Assembly: GCA_029718625.1 (NCBI GenBank)
Contig: CM056387.1
Span: forward strand, 37,519,244-37,583,243
Length of the DNA stretch: 64,000 bases
DNA from: Synaphobranchus kaupii
Taxonomy: Eukaryota; Chordata; Actinopteri; Anguilliformes; Synaphobranchidae
Reading direction: 5' to 3'
Within the stretch, counting starts at the first letter, position 1; each line of letters begins with the position of its first letter. The notes beneath the pieces are model-generated. The model did not search any database. It was not told the DNA's origin and worked only from the letters and a program-made list of their open reading frames with translations. The position numbers were made by a program, and so were the translations under genes. Below, piece by piece: positions 26,681-37,885 of this stretch.

Positions 26681-26792
26681 CCTTATTCCCAGTATTCCAT
26701 CTTTCCCTCCTTATTCCCAGTATTCCATTTTTCCCTGCTTATTCCCAGTATTCCATCTTTCCCTCCTTATTCCCAGTATTCCATTTTTCCCT
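26681..26792. repeat. 28-bp minisatellite, 4 copies
   Basis: The unit begins ccttattcccagtattcc and ends ttccct, repeated four times at exact 28-base spacing with one or two substitutions per copy. Confidence 0.95.
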
Positions 26793-27783
26793 CCCTTCTT
26801 TTACCCTCCCCCTTCACTCTCACCTCTCTTCATCGCCGTCAAATGGGATGTTCAATATTTCATTCAAGAGCATTAATCGCATTACGCCCACTTGACGTTT
26901 TACTGATACCATATTACGGTTGCCAATTTGGCAACAAATTATTAGCGGGCCGTAGTGCGTAGCTTGTCAGAGGTATTCAGGCTCCAGCGGGGGCCCTGGG
27001 TGGCTTATCAAGGTTGGTAGAGAGAGCAATCACTTGTGAGATGCGCCCAGGGAGATGGACACGTCGTCTGACTTGTGAAATCGCGGCCGCGTCCCCCTTG
27101 ATCGCCCCGTTTTTCGTGTTATAGACAGAGAGGGGAGGGCTAGATCAGACAGAGAGAGGGAGGGAGGGAGGGAGGGAGAGAGAAAGAGAGATGTGTTAAC
27201 CTTACTCAACTCAAACCTGGCAGATCGAAGGTGGAAAATGAGGCCAGATTTTGCACCCGCACACACACAGGCTGTCAGACGCAGAGCGAGGCTCATAGTG
27301 GCAGTCATGTGTAGATAACATTTAAGAGAGCACGGCTCCAAGCCAAAAAGAGGGAACCTAGGAGAGTGGGAACCGAGGAGAGTGACAAAAGGGGCGCGTT
27401 TCAGTCCGAAGGGTAACGTTGTAAATCCGTAAAGCCCCTGCAGAATGCGTTTTCCTGGATTTCGCCCAAGAAAGATTTCTTCACAATGTGTTTTCGCACA
27501 ATTAAAAATGAATGCGCGGCGTTGCACCCAGACCAAGCCTTCTATGGGCTCACTCAACCTTTGCTTTCATTCAACCTTTATCCATTCATTTGAAGGTAAT
27601 TTTGAAACCCCTATTTTATGTAGTCCAGGTCCTACAGTAGCCACTCAATATAAGAAGAATGATGCATTGCTTCGTAGAGAACACAAAATAGGCTCAATAG
27701 CTTTTGCAAGGAGAATAGCCTCTATTAATTGTTTGTGAGATGGGGTGTGCTGTTGAGCATGAAGCTAGTATGTGCATGTATTT

Positions 27784-27990
27784 ATGTGTGTGTGTGTGTG
27801 TGATTGGTTGATTTGGTGATTGATTGATTGGTTGAAATAATATTTTTGTTTGTGTGTGCGTGTGTAATTGGTTAATTTGGTGATTGATTGATCGTCTGAA
27901 ACAGTGTGTTTGTGTGTGTGTGTGTGTGTGTAATTGGTTAATTTGGCGATTCCCTGGTTGGCTGAAATAGTGTGTGTGTGTGCACGTGCA
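27784..27990. repeat. ~65-bp minisatellite with embedded GT repeat, ~3 copies
   Basis: The unit is a GT tract followed by attggttaatttggtgattg and then ggttgaaatagt-like sequence, seen three times with decay. The long open frame on the minus strand across it is repeat-driven. Confidence 0.8.
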
Positions 27991-28930
27991 TGTATGCCTG
28001 TGTGTGTACGTGTAGATTCGGTCCACGGTGTGTGTGGCGAGACTCTGTCCCATAGCCCCTACTGATATCACACCCCTCATTACAGAGTCAGCCATAGAGC
28101 TCCTTGCTGGTCTGCCACAAATCATCACAGCTGTGAAATAGATCTGTAAAAAGCGACCCCCAATCACAGGGGGGGACCAGTGCCAGGGAGGGGAGGGGAG
28201 GGGGGGGGGGGCATAGCATGACTCACACGCACAGCCATCGCCGCTGTGCCCACCTCCAACCCCCCCGCCCCCGAACCACCCGAACCCCCAAAAATGCACT
28301 CCATCTCCCTGAGAAAATCCCTGAAAGGCGAGAGGAGTCTCCACTGTGCTGGCAGAGTGCTTTTTTAGAAGAGGGGGGGGGGGTGTGAGCGAGCTTGGCA
28401 GGCCTGCCTGTGGCCTGGAAAGATTTGCTGCTGCCCCAATGAGGGGGATGTCCTCCTGTGCTACCACCCACCCCACACCCCTCCCCTGCACTATTTTAGG
28501 AAACCCCCCCCCCTCGTTTTTTACAGAGAAATTTAAACCCACCTTGGTGATGAATCTGCCCACTGTTAATTGGTATGAAAACAACACTTGTGCAGTATAT
28601 AATGTTTTATGCATCTTTCATGTCCTTTATTATAATACTAATGAGGAGCTGTATATCACGCGAGTCTCGGCGCGTCAGATAAGCTCCTTAGCAGGATCAC
28701 CGAGATCCCAGAGCCCGTTACAGCCAGCGCTCAATCAGGGCCCTCTCATTTGCAATCAGTAATTAGTATGCAAATTAGCCCAGGGGACCACACAAGTACC
28801 AGTGTTTTACAAGGGCCTGATTATGACTCCTCAGGGCCCGGGAGACGGCAGACGGGAACCCGTCCGCCTCCCTGCTGCTGTCCCGGGTCCACATGGTGCT
28901 CGCAGCGCGGGCCATTTCTTTTTGATTCAG

Positions 28931-28931
28931 T

Positions 28932-28963
<32 letters not shown>
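28931..28963. repeat. (CA)n microsatellite
   Basis: Perfect CA repeat. Confidence 0.95.
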
Positions 28964-28965
<2 letters not shown>

Positions 28966-29227
28966 CCTCCTTCTCCCTGCTCTTTCCTGAGAGTCCCAGC
29001 ATTTTATTCTTATTAGTCATTGATCCTAGCATTGTCGGAGCCCCTCCTGTCATGTCAAATCGCTTTAATTACAAAAACACTCTGTCCTGTTGTATTGCCA
29101 CAATATGACCAGGATAAAAGGTATAAATAACATCAAAAGATAATAATGGGACACTAGCGAGGGGTAATTCAGTTTTATGCAGCGCAACGGTAGCTTGGTA
29201 GATGAGTTTTTCCTGGTGTTAATTCAC

Positions 29228-29271
29228 CACACACACACACACACACACACACGCACGCACGCACACGCACA
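29228..29271. repeat. (CA)n / (CGCA)n microsatellite
   Basis: CA repeat passing into CGCA units. Confidence 0.95.
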
Positions 29272-29784
29272 ATCCCTTGCCTCCCTTTGCTGCAGTAAGA
29301 TTGCAGCGCAGAAATGAAAAGCACTACAGAGGGGGTTTTATGACATAAAAAAAAAGCCAAACAGCTTAAATTGAGTAAAGAAGGTGTTGAGTATTGCTCT
29401 GAATTTGGGAGCAAGGTGCCCGGATTTAAAATGAATCCGGGCCCTAAGAGAAGAGGCCCCCGGCTCAATGCACCGTGCCGAGGGTTTCATCTGACTCCTT
29501 GGCCTAAGAGTGGGGAGGCAGAGAGAGAGAGAGGGAGGGAGAGGGAGGTAGAGAGGGAGGACTTGAGGTTGGGGGGGGCGGGGGCAATTGAATTTTCCAC
29601 CAAGAGTAGCCCTGCACCTGATTTTCTGTGTGACCTGATTTAACAAGAACAGAGGAAGCAGGGATCTATAACAGCACAGCTGGCTTTTGGCTTTGTTCTT
29701 ATACACAGCCAGGCAAAGGGATATTGGCTTGGAAGGGATTACGGGCGTAGTGATAGGCCGTGATTAGGCTCACGAGACCGGGCT

Positions 29785-30075
29785 CTCGCTGCAGGCTGCC
29801 CGCAGGTAAAAGGGGGAACGGCAGCGGCGGCTCAGAGCCGCGCGCCCACGGCCGCCCTTGACCGCGTGGTGAAATCCGGACGGCGCGGGGTGATGTCACT
29901 CCGCCGAAAGGGAAAATTACCCCCGAGTTATTGCCCCTCCGGTTAGCCGATCCGCCGACCAATTTACGGCTGGCGCGCGCGGGGCTAGCGGGCCGCGGGC
30001 CGGGCCGCCATCAATCGTGCCGGCCTATCAATGTGCCAACCGCGTTAGCCCCGAATCTCCGGCCGAAAATTCACT
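29785..30075. other. CpG-dense patch, possible intragenic CpG island
   Basis: Dense CG dinucleotides over about 290 bases (gcggctcagagccgcgcgcc, gctggcgcgcgcggggctag), with a CRE-like tgatgtcac near 29891. No transcript evidence; an intragenic promoter or enhancer is possible. Confidence 0.45.
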
Positions 30076-31733
30076 CTGACCCCTGTAAATACGTGCAGGA
30101 ACCACTTAAGCTGGTTTCTGAAGGTAATTCGAGGGGATGGTTTAGTTTATTGAACTAGCTAATATTTAAGCGCTCGCTTTCACACACTTTCCCCGGCGAG
30201 GTGGATCGGCCTGCGGTCTGCTCCTCTGTAGACGCTGATGGATTGCAGTGGATCTGTCATTAGCGGAGCCCTTTTTGGTGTTTCTCGCACTCCCCCTCAG
30301 TGCTGCCAATGGCCTCCTTCCACCAGGCCGGAGCTGATCTGCACGGCCGTGCTATTATTCCCCCACCATTCCCGACCAAATTACGGCACACCAGACATGC
30401 CCGTTGAGCCAGGACAAGCGCGTGGAAGTGGCTCATGGCGAGGGGGCTTTGGCCGTCGGTCCATAAGCCGTCCTCAGCTGGGTGGGACCTCAACCGAGAA
30501 TGCGCTAACAGCCCCCTGCATCATTACCACATCACCGTCTCCCCAAAAACCGTGGACGGATTTGACAGAGATAAGCTTCTGAGAGTGAGTTTCTGCGTGT
30601 GACTATGTGTGTGTTTGTGTGTGTGCGCGTAAACTGTCGGAAGTCTCTCTCTTGCTTGGTTACTTTACAGGACACAGAGCGTGGTTGGATATTAGCTGTG
30701 GAAATCACTGCCAAACTGCAAAGGCCAATTATTAGGCACAGGGCAGTGCAGGATGCCTCTCCTAAACCTTCAGTGCAGGGGCCGGGCGACTAGGCCTCCG
30801 CGCCATAGAGCATCTCCGACTCATGTCCCCCTCCGAAAAAGGGGAGAGGTGTTAGGAAAGTGGCCTTGGGACATGGGGCCTGCTGTTTAATGAACGTGGG
30901 GGCGGTGGGGGGGGGGGCTTCCTCTGCAGTGCGTCAGCCCCGGTGACAGCTTGCGCCGTTCCACTGGGCCAAATCCCGCAGCCGAGGCTCCTTGCAAAAC
31001 GCAAATATTATTGTATGCTGAAATAATTTATGAGGAAGGATACATTTTTCTCCCGTTGCTGGTGGCTCTCGTGGAAGCGATATTTACGAGAGAGGGCTTC
31101 TGCTTTGGCTTTGGTTTTTAATGTGCCGAGAGAAGGGGGCTGAGGGGGGGTGGTGTGGGGGGGACGCATTGCACTGTGGTTTATAGTGTGACAGCGGTAA
31201 TTGGGGAGCAAATTAGAATGAAAACAAGGGACACTCCCCCATTCCTTCCCATGAAAGGGCACCGTGTCAAAAACGACCCACTCAACCCCATCAGCGATTT
31301 GAAGGGTACATTTTCATTCCGACGTGTCATTTTGATGTCATGATTATAGGTGAGTTTGTGAACCCCAGAATGTTCGTGCCGGAGAAAGGCGCAGGGACGG
31401 GGGAATCGCGCGTACCATGGCGAACGCACAACGAGAAGGCCTATAAACCCCTATCCAGGGGGTTGCCTTCGAATAACAACTGGGTCGCAGGTGCCTCTGG
31501 CCTGGCCTGGCCTGGCCAAGGAACTACCTCAACGTACTGAATTACAAAGGATGGGGGGTTCATCAAATTGTGTCCTGTGGAAATGTAGATGAGTTTATTG
31601 GTCTCCGGTTGGCCGTTCCAGCTCTCCCAGCACACTATAACAGCGCCGCGTTGCTCTTTTGTCTATTATTTTCTTGCGCCTGGGAGTTCTCAGTCAGCGC
31701 TGAGCGTGGGGCACAATAAGTGATGGAGGAGAC

Positions 31734-32233
31734 NNNNNNNNNNNNNNNNNNNNNNNNNNNNNNNNNNNNNNNNNNNNNNNNNNNNNNNNNNNNNNNNNNN
31801 NNNNNNNNNNNNNNNNNNNNNNNNNNNNNNNNNNNNNNNNNNNNNNNNNNNNNNNNNNNNNNNNNNNNNNNNNNNNNNNNNNNNNNNNNNNNNNNNNNNN
31901 NNNNNNNNNNNNNNNNNNNNNNNNNNNNNNNNNNNNNNNNNNNNNNNNNNNNNNNNNNNNNNNNNNNNNNNNNNNNNNNNNNNNNNNNNNNNNNNNNNNN
32001 NNNNNNNNNNNNNNNNNNNNNNNNNNNNNNNNNNNNNNNNNNNNNNNNNNNNNNNNNNNNNNNNNNNNNNNNNNNNNNNNNNNNNNNNNNNNNNNNNNNN
32101 NNNNNNNNNNNNNNNNNNNNNNNNNNNNNNNNNNNNNNNNNNNNNNNNNNNNNNNNNNNNNNNNNNNNNNNNNNNNNNNNNNNNNNNNNNNNNNNNNNNN
32201 NNNNNNNNNNNNNNNNNNNNNNNNNNNNNNNNN
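31734..32233. other. Assembly gap (500 N)
   Basis: Exactly 500 N, so probably a default-size scaffold gap of unknown true length. It lies in intron by context; an exon inside it cannot be excluded. Confidence 1.
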
Positions 32234-32789
32234 CTAACAAAGTGAGGACCCCCGCCGTGTAATCAGCTCAGCTGTCCCCCTGCCTGATTGGACCTGACAT
32301 TTTAATGTCTGGAGCAGGACTGTGGTCAGCCCTGCTCCCTCGCCCCAAACCCAATGCCCCCGTACTCAATTTGCCCTTCCAGAACTGTACAAATCAGGCC
32401 AAATTTAACTCTTTATGACCTCGTTAAGGGCCAGCAAGACACCTTCTTAAGTTTCACATTAGACCCGTTCAGACCGACGGGCGGGAGAGGAGCCCCCCCC
32501 CCCGAGTCCCTGGCTCTGGTTTGGGGGGGATTTAGGGCCTTTATGAGGGTCGGCTTAGCCCTGGAATGTATACCCCCACCGCTGGCACGCCTCTGTCTGT
32601 TTGCAGCCTCTTTTTTTTTCCCTCTTCGCCCTTCTTTCTCTCTCTTTTTTTTTCTCTCTCATCTCTCTCTCTCCCTTTCTCCTTCTCTCTCTCCCTCGCT
32701 TTCTTCCTCCACTCTTTCACTTCATCTCTGCTGTCGAAATCAGGACGGATAAGTCCAGTCAGCCGCCTCTCGTTCTGTAGGCCTGATCG

Positions 32790-33070
32790 GTGTTGACATT
32801 CGCGCAGCTCGCGCTCGCGCTAGCGTGCCGCAGTTAGCGGTGAAAGGTATTAGCCGCGTGACGTGTCGGGTGCCCGCCCGCACGCGTGGGGCCAGCCGGG
32901 CGGGCTCCAGGGCACGGCGACGGGCCCAGTCCTCTCACACAGAACCCGTTTCCTTTACATCAGTCAGCTGCACGCCAGCCTCTTCCCCACTTAGGCGCCC
33001 GCGCGCTACGCATAGCCGTGCCTAGCATTCAGCGCCTCGTCCCACAGCCCTCGTACCCCCGGCTCCATTT
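32790..33070. other. CpG-dense patch next to assembly gap
   Basis: Very high CG density (cgcgcagctcgcgctcgcgc, gggtgcccgcccgcacgcg) within about 600 bases of the gap. Possible intragenic CpG island or alternative promoter; unproven. Confidence 0.45.
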
Positions 33071-34257
33071 AGGCGATGGCGGAGTTAAGTCGGCTGTAAA
33101 ACGGCACTCATATTTGACCTCCACGGGGCTCGTTGGTGTCATCGCCTGCCCTGTGTTACAGCCCTTCTGCTAAGGCAACAAGATCTAAGATCATCCTGTC
33201 TGGCTCCTGTCCTAACCCCACCACTATTCACTCTGATAAATTTGACACCGATCAAGGGGTTTGTTGCTAAGCCCTAAAACTGGGCTTCCCCGACCAGAGC
33301 TGTAGGAGAGCTGTAGGGCGCGCCAACTTTTGATTTCAGTTTTGAAATCAACAGGCCGTTCAGACCCAAGAAACCAGGTGACATGAGTTATCTGTGTACT
33401 CGGCTGCTTTAACCAATTAAGTGCTGAGCAGTATCAAAAAACCAACAGGACCCTGGTTCGTTACTACAAGCTAAAAGTATGTCCAGTACTTCCTGTGCTC
33501 TCATTTCATCACTTCCTTCCAAGTTAACACTCCTGGAATGCAGTGGGCGGAGCCTACAGGTGTGTGTGGGCAGAACACTGGACCTCAGGTGCTGGTTCTA
33601 GGAACCCCAGGTGGTTGTGTCTGGGTCTACCTGTAGAGTAGCAGTTGGGTTATTGGACTCTCGGGGTGTGTGTGTGTGTGTGTGTGGGGTGGGGGGGGGG
33701 GGGCATTGCTCCTGTAGCCCTTGAGTGTAGCACCTTCCCTCGCATCCTGGAAAACAAAATACAGCCATTTTTATTGGCTTTAGCAATTCACAAGATGTAA
33801 AGCTGTGAGCATTGTTAAGTGTTACAGGCCCCAGGATAAGCTGTTTTTGGCAAACAGAGTAAGGGTAAAGATTTTTGGGGCTTGGGGGGGCTAAGATTCT
33901 GAGGCCCTGTCACAGTCCTCCTGGGCCACAGAGATATCCCAGCAGGCACTTGGCTGCTTAGAAAAATACCAATTAAGCCCAGAGCTGCGTTGGCGCAAAG
34001 GGCCAGGAGATTGTCCCAAAGGGGGGATGGGTTAGGGTGGAATTGGGGGGGTACAAGTCAGTATTTCGGTTGGGATTTCATATCGAGCTTCCCAACTTCT
34101 AAGCTCCGACTACCAAACCAAATCACATCCTTTTTTTCCCCAGCATCCTTTTCTCCTGTCAAAAATACATCAATCGCAAAGACCCTTTTATACAGAAAAC
34201 ACGCACACGCACACGCACACGCACACGCATGCACTCACTCACACACACACGCATATA

Positions 34258-34750
34258 CAGTGAGCGCCATAATTAATTGGACAGTGACACATTTTTTGTT
34301 ATTTTGGTTCTGTACTCTAGCACTTTGAGTTTGAAAGGATACAATGACAATGAGGTTGAAGTGCAGACTGTCAGCTTTAATTGAGGGTATTTTCATCCAT
34401 ATCGGATTAGAAATGATAGAACCTTTTGTACATAGTCCCCCCCATTTTTTTTTTCCAAAAATATTGGACAGTTTAACATAATGTTGAGTAAAGTAATCAT
34501 TTTTAATATTTGGTCGCATATCCTTTGCATGACATGACTTCCTGATGTCTGTGACCCTACAATATCGAAAGACTCTTGATATCTTATTTTCTGGTACTCT
34601 TACAAACAATAATATAACTTCTCTGCATTTGAATGGATCTCTCTGGGAATTGCGGGGTGGGTCTAGATTTAGCTGTAAATTATGCTGGAACAGTACAGAA
34701 CCAAGATAGCAAAAAATGTGTCACTGTCCAATTAATTATGGTGCTCACTG
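34258..34750. mobile_element. Tc1/mariner-like non-autonomous element, TA target site
   Basis: The left end cagtgagcgccataattaat with tggacagtgacacat and the right end, read on the other strand, cagtgagcaccataattaat with tggacagtgacacat form terminal repeats of about 40 bp with one or two mismatches. TA flanks both ends (34256-34257 and 34751-34752). The 493-bp interior has no transposase frame. It is inserted between CA-rich tracts. Confidence 0.85.
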
Positions 34751-34791
34751 TAAATATACACACAAATGCACACACACACATGCGCACCCAT

Positions 34792-34823
<32 letters not shown>

Positions 34824-36095
34824 TGTAATTACCCTAAAGCAAATGATGCCCCTTTGTATGTGCAGGGCACCATGTCCTGGTGTTGTAAGGTACCCAGTTC
34901 CCCTGGTAACATGCTTGTAGAAGGACAGCCTGCCCTCTCCCAGAGTACAGTAAGACGCAAGGGGGAGAGGTTGCTAGGATACCTTTTTATTAAGTGTTAT
35001 AATAATTTAGATAGCCTTTAGTAAAAGTGCGGGTAAAAATAGCCGGGTGTGTGACTTGTGGTAATTGTGCAGTGTTGAAATGTGGCAGTGTTCTTGGCTG
35101 TGTGTTGACTCGTTGTGGCAGGGTTACGGGGATGCCTATGCTTATCACTGCAAACATTAAAGGGAAACTACGCTCTAATTTGCTGTTATTGTATTTTATT
35201 GATCCTTGCACTGTTGGAAGGTAAAAAAATATATTTTTCCTGAGGTTGTCTAGCCATTTTTTTTGGCGCATTGCACGTCTGAAACGCACGCGGCTCTAAC
35301 TCACCCATGATGTTCCCAGGCCAGGAGACGGATGTCTAAATTATTACTGCGCTGTCATTAGAACTTTTTGTGACCATTTTATCAGCGGACAGATCACATT
35401 GCTGTCAACAAATGATTTTAGGATGAAGGCCTACCGTTAAAAAATAAAATTCCAATAATGTAGGTAGTTTTACAGATAAATCAGATACTTTTTTAGAAGG
35501 GATTGTTTCTCCAGAAATGATGACGACTGTGACGGGGGGTGACGACTGTAAACGAACTTGAACTGAAACCAGTGCTTGAAGTGCACATCAAATGCTCAAT
35601 TTTCTATTAACGAGTGAGGTAAAAAAAAACAACTCAGAAATGAAGTTGGCCTGACAGACTGACATGGATCTGTTTCCCTTAATGCCTGATAAAGTGCCGG
35701 GGAGACATTTGCTTCTTAAGCCGAGCGAACCTTTCAGCGGAGCCGCTAACTCAACCGCCACTTCAAACGGGCGGCACGGGAGAGCGAGCGGAAAGACCAT
35801 AAAGCCACTCGGCGGCGGGAAAAGCAATGTTTTGATTGGTTGTCTCCGGGCCTGTGTGATGTCCCGGTGATCAGACACTGGGAGCGACAGCTCGTGGTAA
35901 AAGCACCGGGGCTTTCGCTAAAGTACGTCTGCCGTCGTTCTCCTGAGAGAGAGAACAAACAGTGGGGTGGGGAGGCCGAGGGATAGCTGATCTTCTGTTA
36001 AACATGTTTACATCCCATAATATCTTACTTGCCTCCCCACACCCCCCATGCTGTGTAGTAACTTCAGTGTGTCTTATTGACCAGAGGGGTCAACA

Positions 36096-36254
36096 ATTTC
36101 ACGAAGCAGGATTACTGAGTTAGCTGGATAACCGCACTGAGTAAAACCCGGAACAGCTGTTTTTACTTCAGTCCATGTTCCAGATTTGAGAGGGTTCTGG
36201 GTTTTACTCACTGCATTTATCCAGCTAACTCTGTAATCCTGCTTTGTGTGAAAT
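36096..36254. mobile_element. Palindromic MITE upstream of zfhx3 exon
   Basis: The left arm tttcacgaagcaggattact with gagttagctggataa pairs with the right arm, which read on the other strand is tttcacacaaagcaggatta and cagagttagctggataaa. The arms extend over about 55-60 bp, including gtaaaaccc[ag]gaac. The element is 159 bp and has no coding content. It ends about 100 bases before the exon acceptor. Confidence 0.8.
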
Positions 36255-36278
36255 ACCCCCCAAGCTGCCGAACCTTAG

Positions 36279-36301
36279 CCCCCCCCCCCCCCCCCCCCCC
36301 C
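36279..36301. repeat. C23 homopolymer before splice acceptor
   Basis: Run of 23 C ending 57 bases before the exon start at 36359. In a transcript it lies just upstream of the likely branch-point and pyrimidine tract. Confidence 0.95.
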
Positions 36302-36358
36302 ACTCCACTGTGGTGGAGGACTCTCCTCATCCCGGGACCTGTTTCTCTCTCTCCGCAG

Positions 36359-36495
36359 CTGCTTCCTGCCTGTCGGACAGGGACCGGACGGAATCCCCCC
36401 TCCCTTCCAAACGCCCGTCCTCAAGGTCGGGGGCGACGGAGAGCCCCCCGTCCTCCAAGCGTCCCAGGACGTCGGACAAGAGCGCTGGCGAGCAG
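36359..36495 (+). CDS. zfhx3: zfhx3 coding exon (probably human exon 6), partial gene
   Basis: This is the first coding exon seen in the window. It begins after an acceptor ending tctctctccgcag and ends at a donor, gag cag|gtgggg. It enters with two bases finishing a split codon and leaves at a codon boundary, in phase with the next exon. It encodes 45 whole residues, numbered 1-45 here, rich in Ser, Pro, Arg and Lys. Two SKRP motifs (residues 16-19 and 32-35) look like basic nuclear-localisation or linker sequence; no zinc finger is present. The C-terminal part aligns loosely with the low-complexity linker just before the [10 protein letters not shown] finger in human ZFHX3. This poorly conserved linker is the least certain exon of the five. 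A 23-base C run and a small inverted-repeat element lie just upstream of the acceptor. Confidence 0.8.
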
Positions 36496-37159
36496 GTGGG
36501 GGTCCGTCTGCCGGCCGGCCCGTGTTTTTCTTTTTTACGTTTAGCTCAGGATGTAGCCAGCTGTAGGTGATGTTAACCTGTCCTAACTACTGTGTTGCAT
36601 AACCGATTGAACCAGCCAAACTGATTTGGACATTTCCCAATCGAAACCATGGCCCCTTTCATTATCAATCTCACTTATATCGCTTACCATACATTTTTTT
36701 CCAAAAGAATGTAAAGTTGCACTTCTAAGCGTTTTGAAGCATATTAGTGAAGCCAGTCTTCTTTGCATTATGTTGTATTTATTTTATTTTTTTGATCCTG
36801 GTGATTACATTTTTTTTTTTTTTTGCTGAAGCTGCATGGTTAAATCAATATCATATTTGACAGATGAGAGGGCTTTGAAGTGTCTACCAGGGAGGCCTCA
36901 GGCCTGTGGGGTGAACACCCAGAGTGTGCTCTGTTCCCGTGAAACACTGGGGTCCGAGCGCTACTGACAGGAGCGCAACTCCTCATTCTCTCTGTCTGTC
37001 CCCACTAACCCTGTCTGCCTTCCTTCTCTCTCTCTCTATCCTTTTCTCTCTTTCTCTCCCTATCCCCCTCTATCTCTTTTTTCTCTATCTTTCTCTCTCT
37101 CTCCCTCCTTATCCCTTCCTGTCCCCCCTCTCTTTCTCTCTCTCCCTCCTTATCCCTTC

Positions 37160-37190
<31 letters not shown>

Positions 37191-37309
37191 CCCCTCTTTC
37201 CTCCCTCTCTCTCCCTCTTTCCTCCCTCTCTCTCTCTCCCTCCCCCCCTCTCTCTCTCTCTCTGTCCCTCTCTCTCTCTCCCTTTCTCTCTCTCCCTCTC
37301 CCTCTCCCT

Positions 37310-37340
<31 letters not shown>

Positions 37341-37375
37341 CCCCCCCTCCCTCTCTCTCTCTCTCTCTCTGATAG
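36496..37375 (+). other. zfhx3: zfhx3 intron (880 bp)
   Basis: Donor gtgggg, acceptor tctgatag. The 3' 385 bases (36990-37374) are almost pure CT repeat; the remainder is unremarkable. Confidence 0.9.
36990..37370. repeat. Long (CT)n polypyrimidine tract abutting an acceptor
   Basis: About 380 bases of CTCT, CCCTCT and TTTCTC units continue to within 5 bases of the acceptor gatag|ttg. Confidence 0.95.
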
Positions 37376-37576
37376 TTGTACCAGTGCCCGTACTGTAAGT
37401 ACAGTAACTGTGAGCTGAACAGGCTCAGAATGCACGTGATGACTCAGCACTCAGTCCAGCCCATGTTCCGATGCCCGCTGTGCCAGGACATGCTGAATAA
37501 CAAAGTGCACCTGCAGTTCCACCTCACCCACCTGCACAGCGTGGCGCCCGACTGCGTGGAGAAACTCATCGCCACG
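37376..37576 (+). CDS. zfhx3: zfhx3 coding exon with two C2H2 zinc fingers (probably human exon 7)
   Basis: This 201-base exon is in phase 0 at both ends and encodes residues 46-112. It starts after ctctctgatag and ends before gtgagtgtg. It holds two C2H2 fingers: [22 protein letters not shown], split here as CPYC...H...H (37382-37447), and CPLC...HLTHLH (37473-37538). The motif [18 protein letters not shown] and the end motif [12 protein letters not shown] are nearly identical to human ZFHX3. The exon is unusual in its setting. About 350 bases of CT-rich DNA run directly into the acceptor, and a GT/GC microsatellite starts at the donor. The finger pair belongs to the multi-finger DNA/RNA-binding array that lies N-terminal to the homeodomains. 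Confidence 0.95.
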
Positions 37577-37668
37577 GTGAGTGTGTGTGTGTCTGTGCGT
37601 GCGCGCGCGCGTGTGGGTATGTGTGTGTGTGCGTGCGTGCGCAAGTGGGTGCATGCGTGTGTGTGTGT
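37577..37668. repeat. GT/GC microsatellite starting at a splice donor
   Basis: gtgagtgtgtgtgtgtctgt is followed by gcgcgcgcgtgtg and further gtgtgtgcgtgcgtgcgc. The repeat overlaps the donor itself. Confidence 0.95.
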
Positions 37669-37852
37669 TGGCCATATAACTTCCCCGTAATGACTCTTGC
37701 CCTGCACTGTGTGTTATCTCCAGTCTGTGAGATTTCCCGCACTTCCCTTCTGTCAAACTGTTGAAAGATGTTAATAAAAAGCCTGGCTGCTGCATTTCCT
37801 GCCAGACTGGGGGCCAGTGTGCTTTCCACTGTGAGCACCTGACCCCACTGAA

Positions 37853-37854
<2 letters not shown>

Positions 37855-37883
<29 letters not shown>
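37855..37883. repeat. (CA)n microsatellite
   Basis: Perfect CA repeat of about 28 bases. Confidence 0.95.

Positions 37884-37885
<2 letters not shown>

Larger units (their letters stand above)
19450..31733. other. zfhx3: Intron part C: GC-rich, repeat-containing, no gene seen
   Basis: No supported exon. It contains CpG-dense patches, CA/GT repeats, C runs, three minisatellites, a degenerate SINE and a perfect 13-bp hairpin, and it ends at an assembly gap. Confidence 0.7.
32234..36358. other. zfhx3: Intron part D: from gap to first exon
   Basis: No supported exon. It holds CT-rich tracts (32610-32730), a CpG-dense patch, CA/GT repeats, a Tc1-like element, an inverted-repeat MITE and a C23 run just before the acceptor at 36358. 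Confidence 0.7.

Noticed and set aside
27694..28614. 306-codon minus-strand frame
   Set aside because: Its length comes from the nested GT minisatellite and G/C-rich runs; no recognisable protein.
31635..32262. Frames of 180-201 codons across the N stretch
   Set aside because: They consist of unknown bases in the assembly gap.
33170..33500. Possible diverged transposon
   Set aside because: Sequence has a repeat-like feel, but I could not find terminal repeats or a target duplication.
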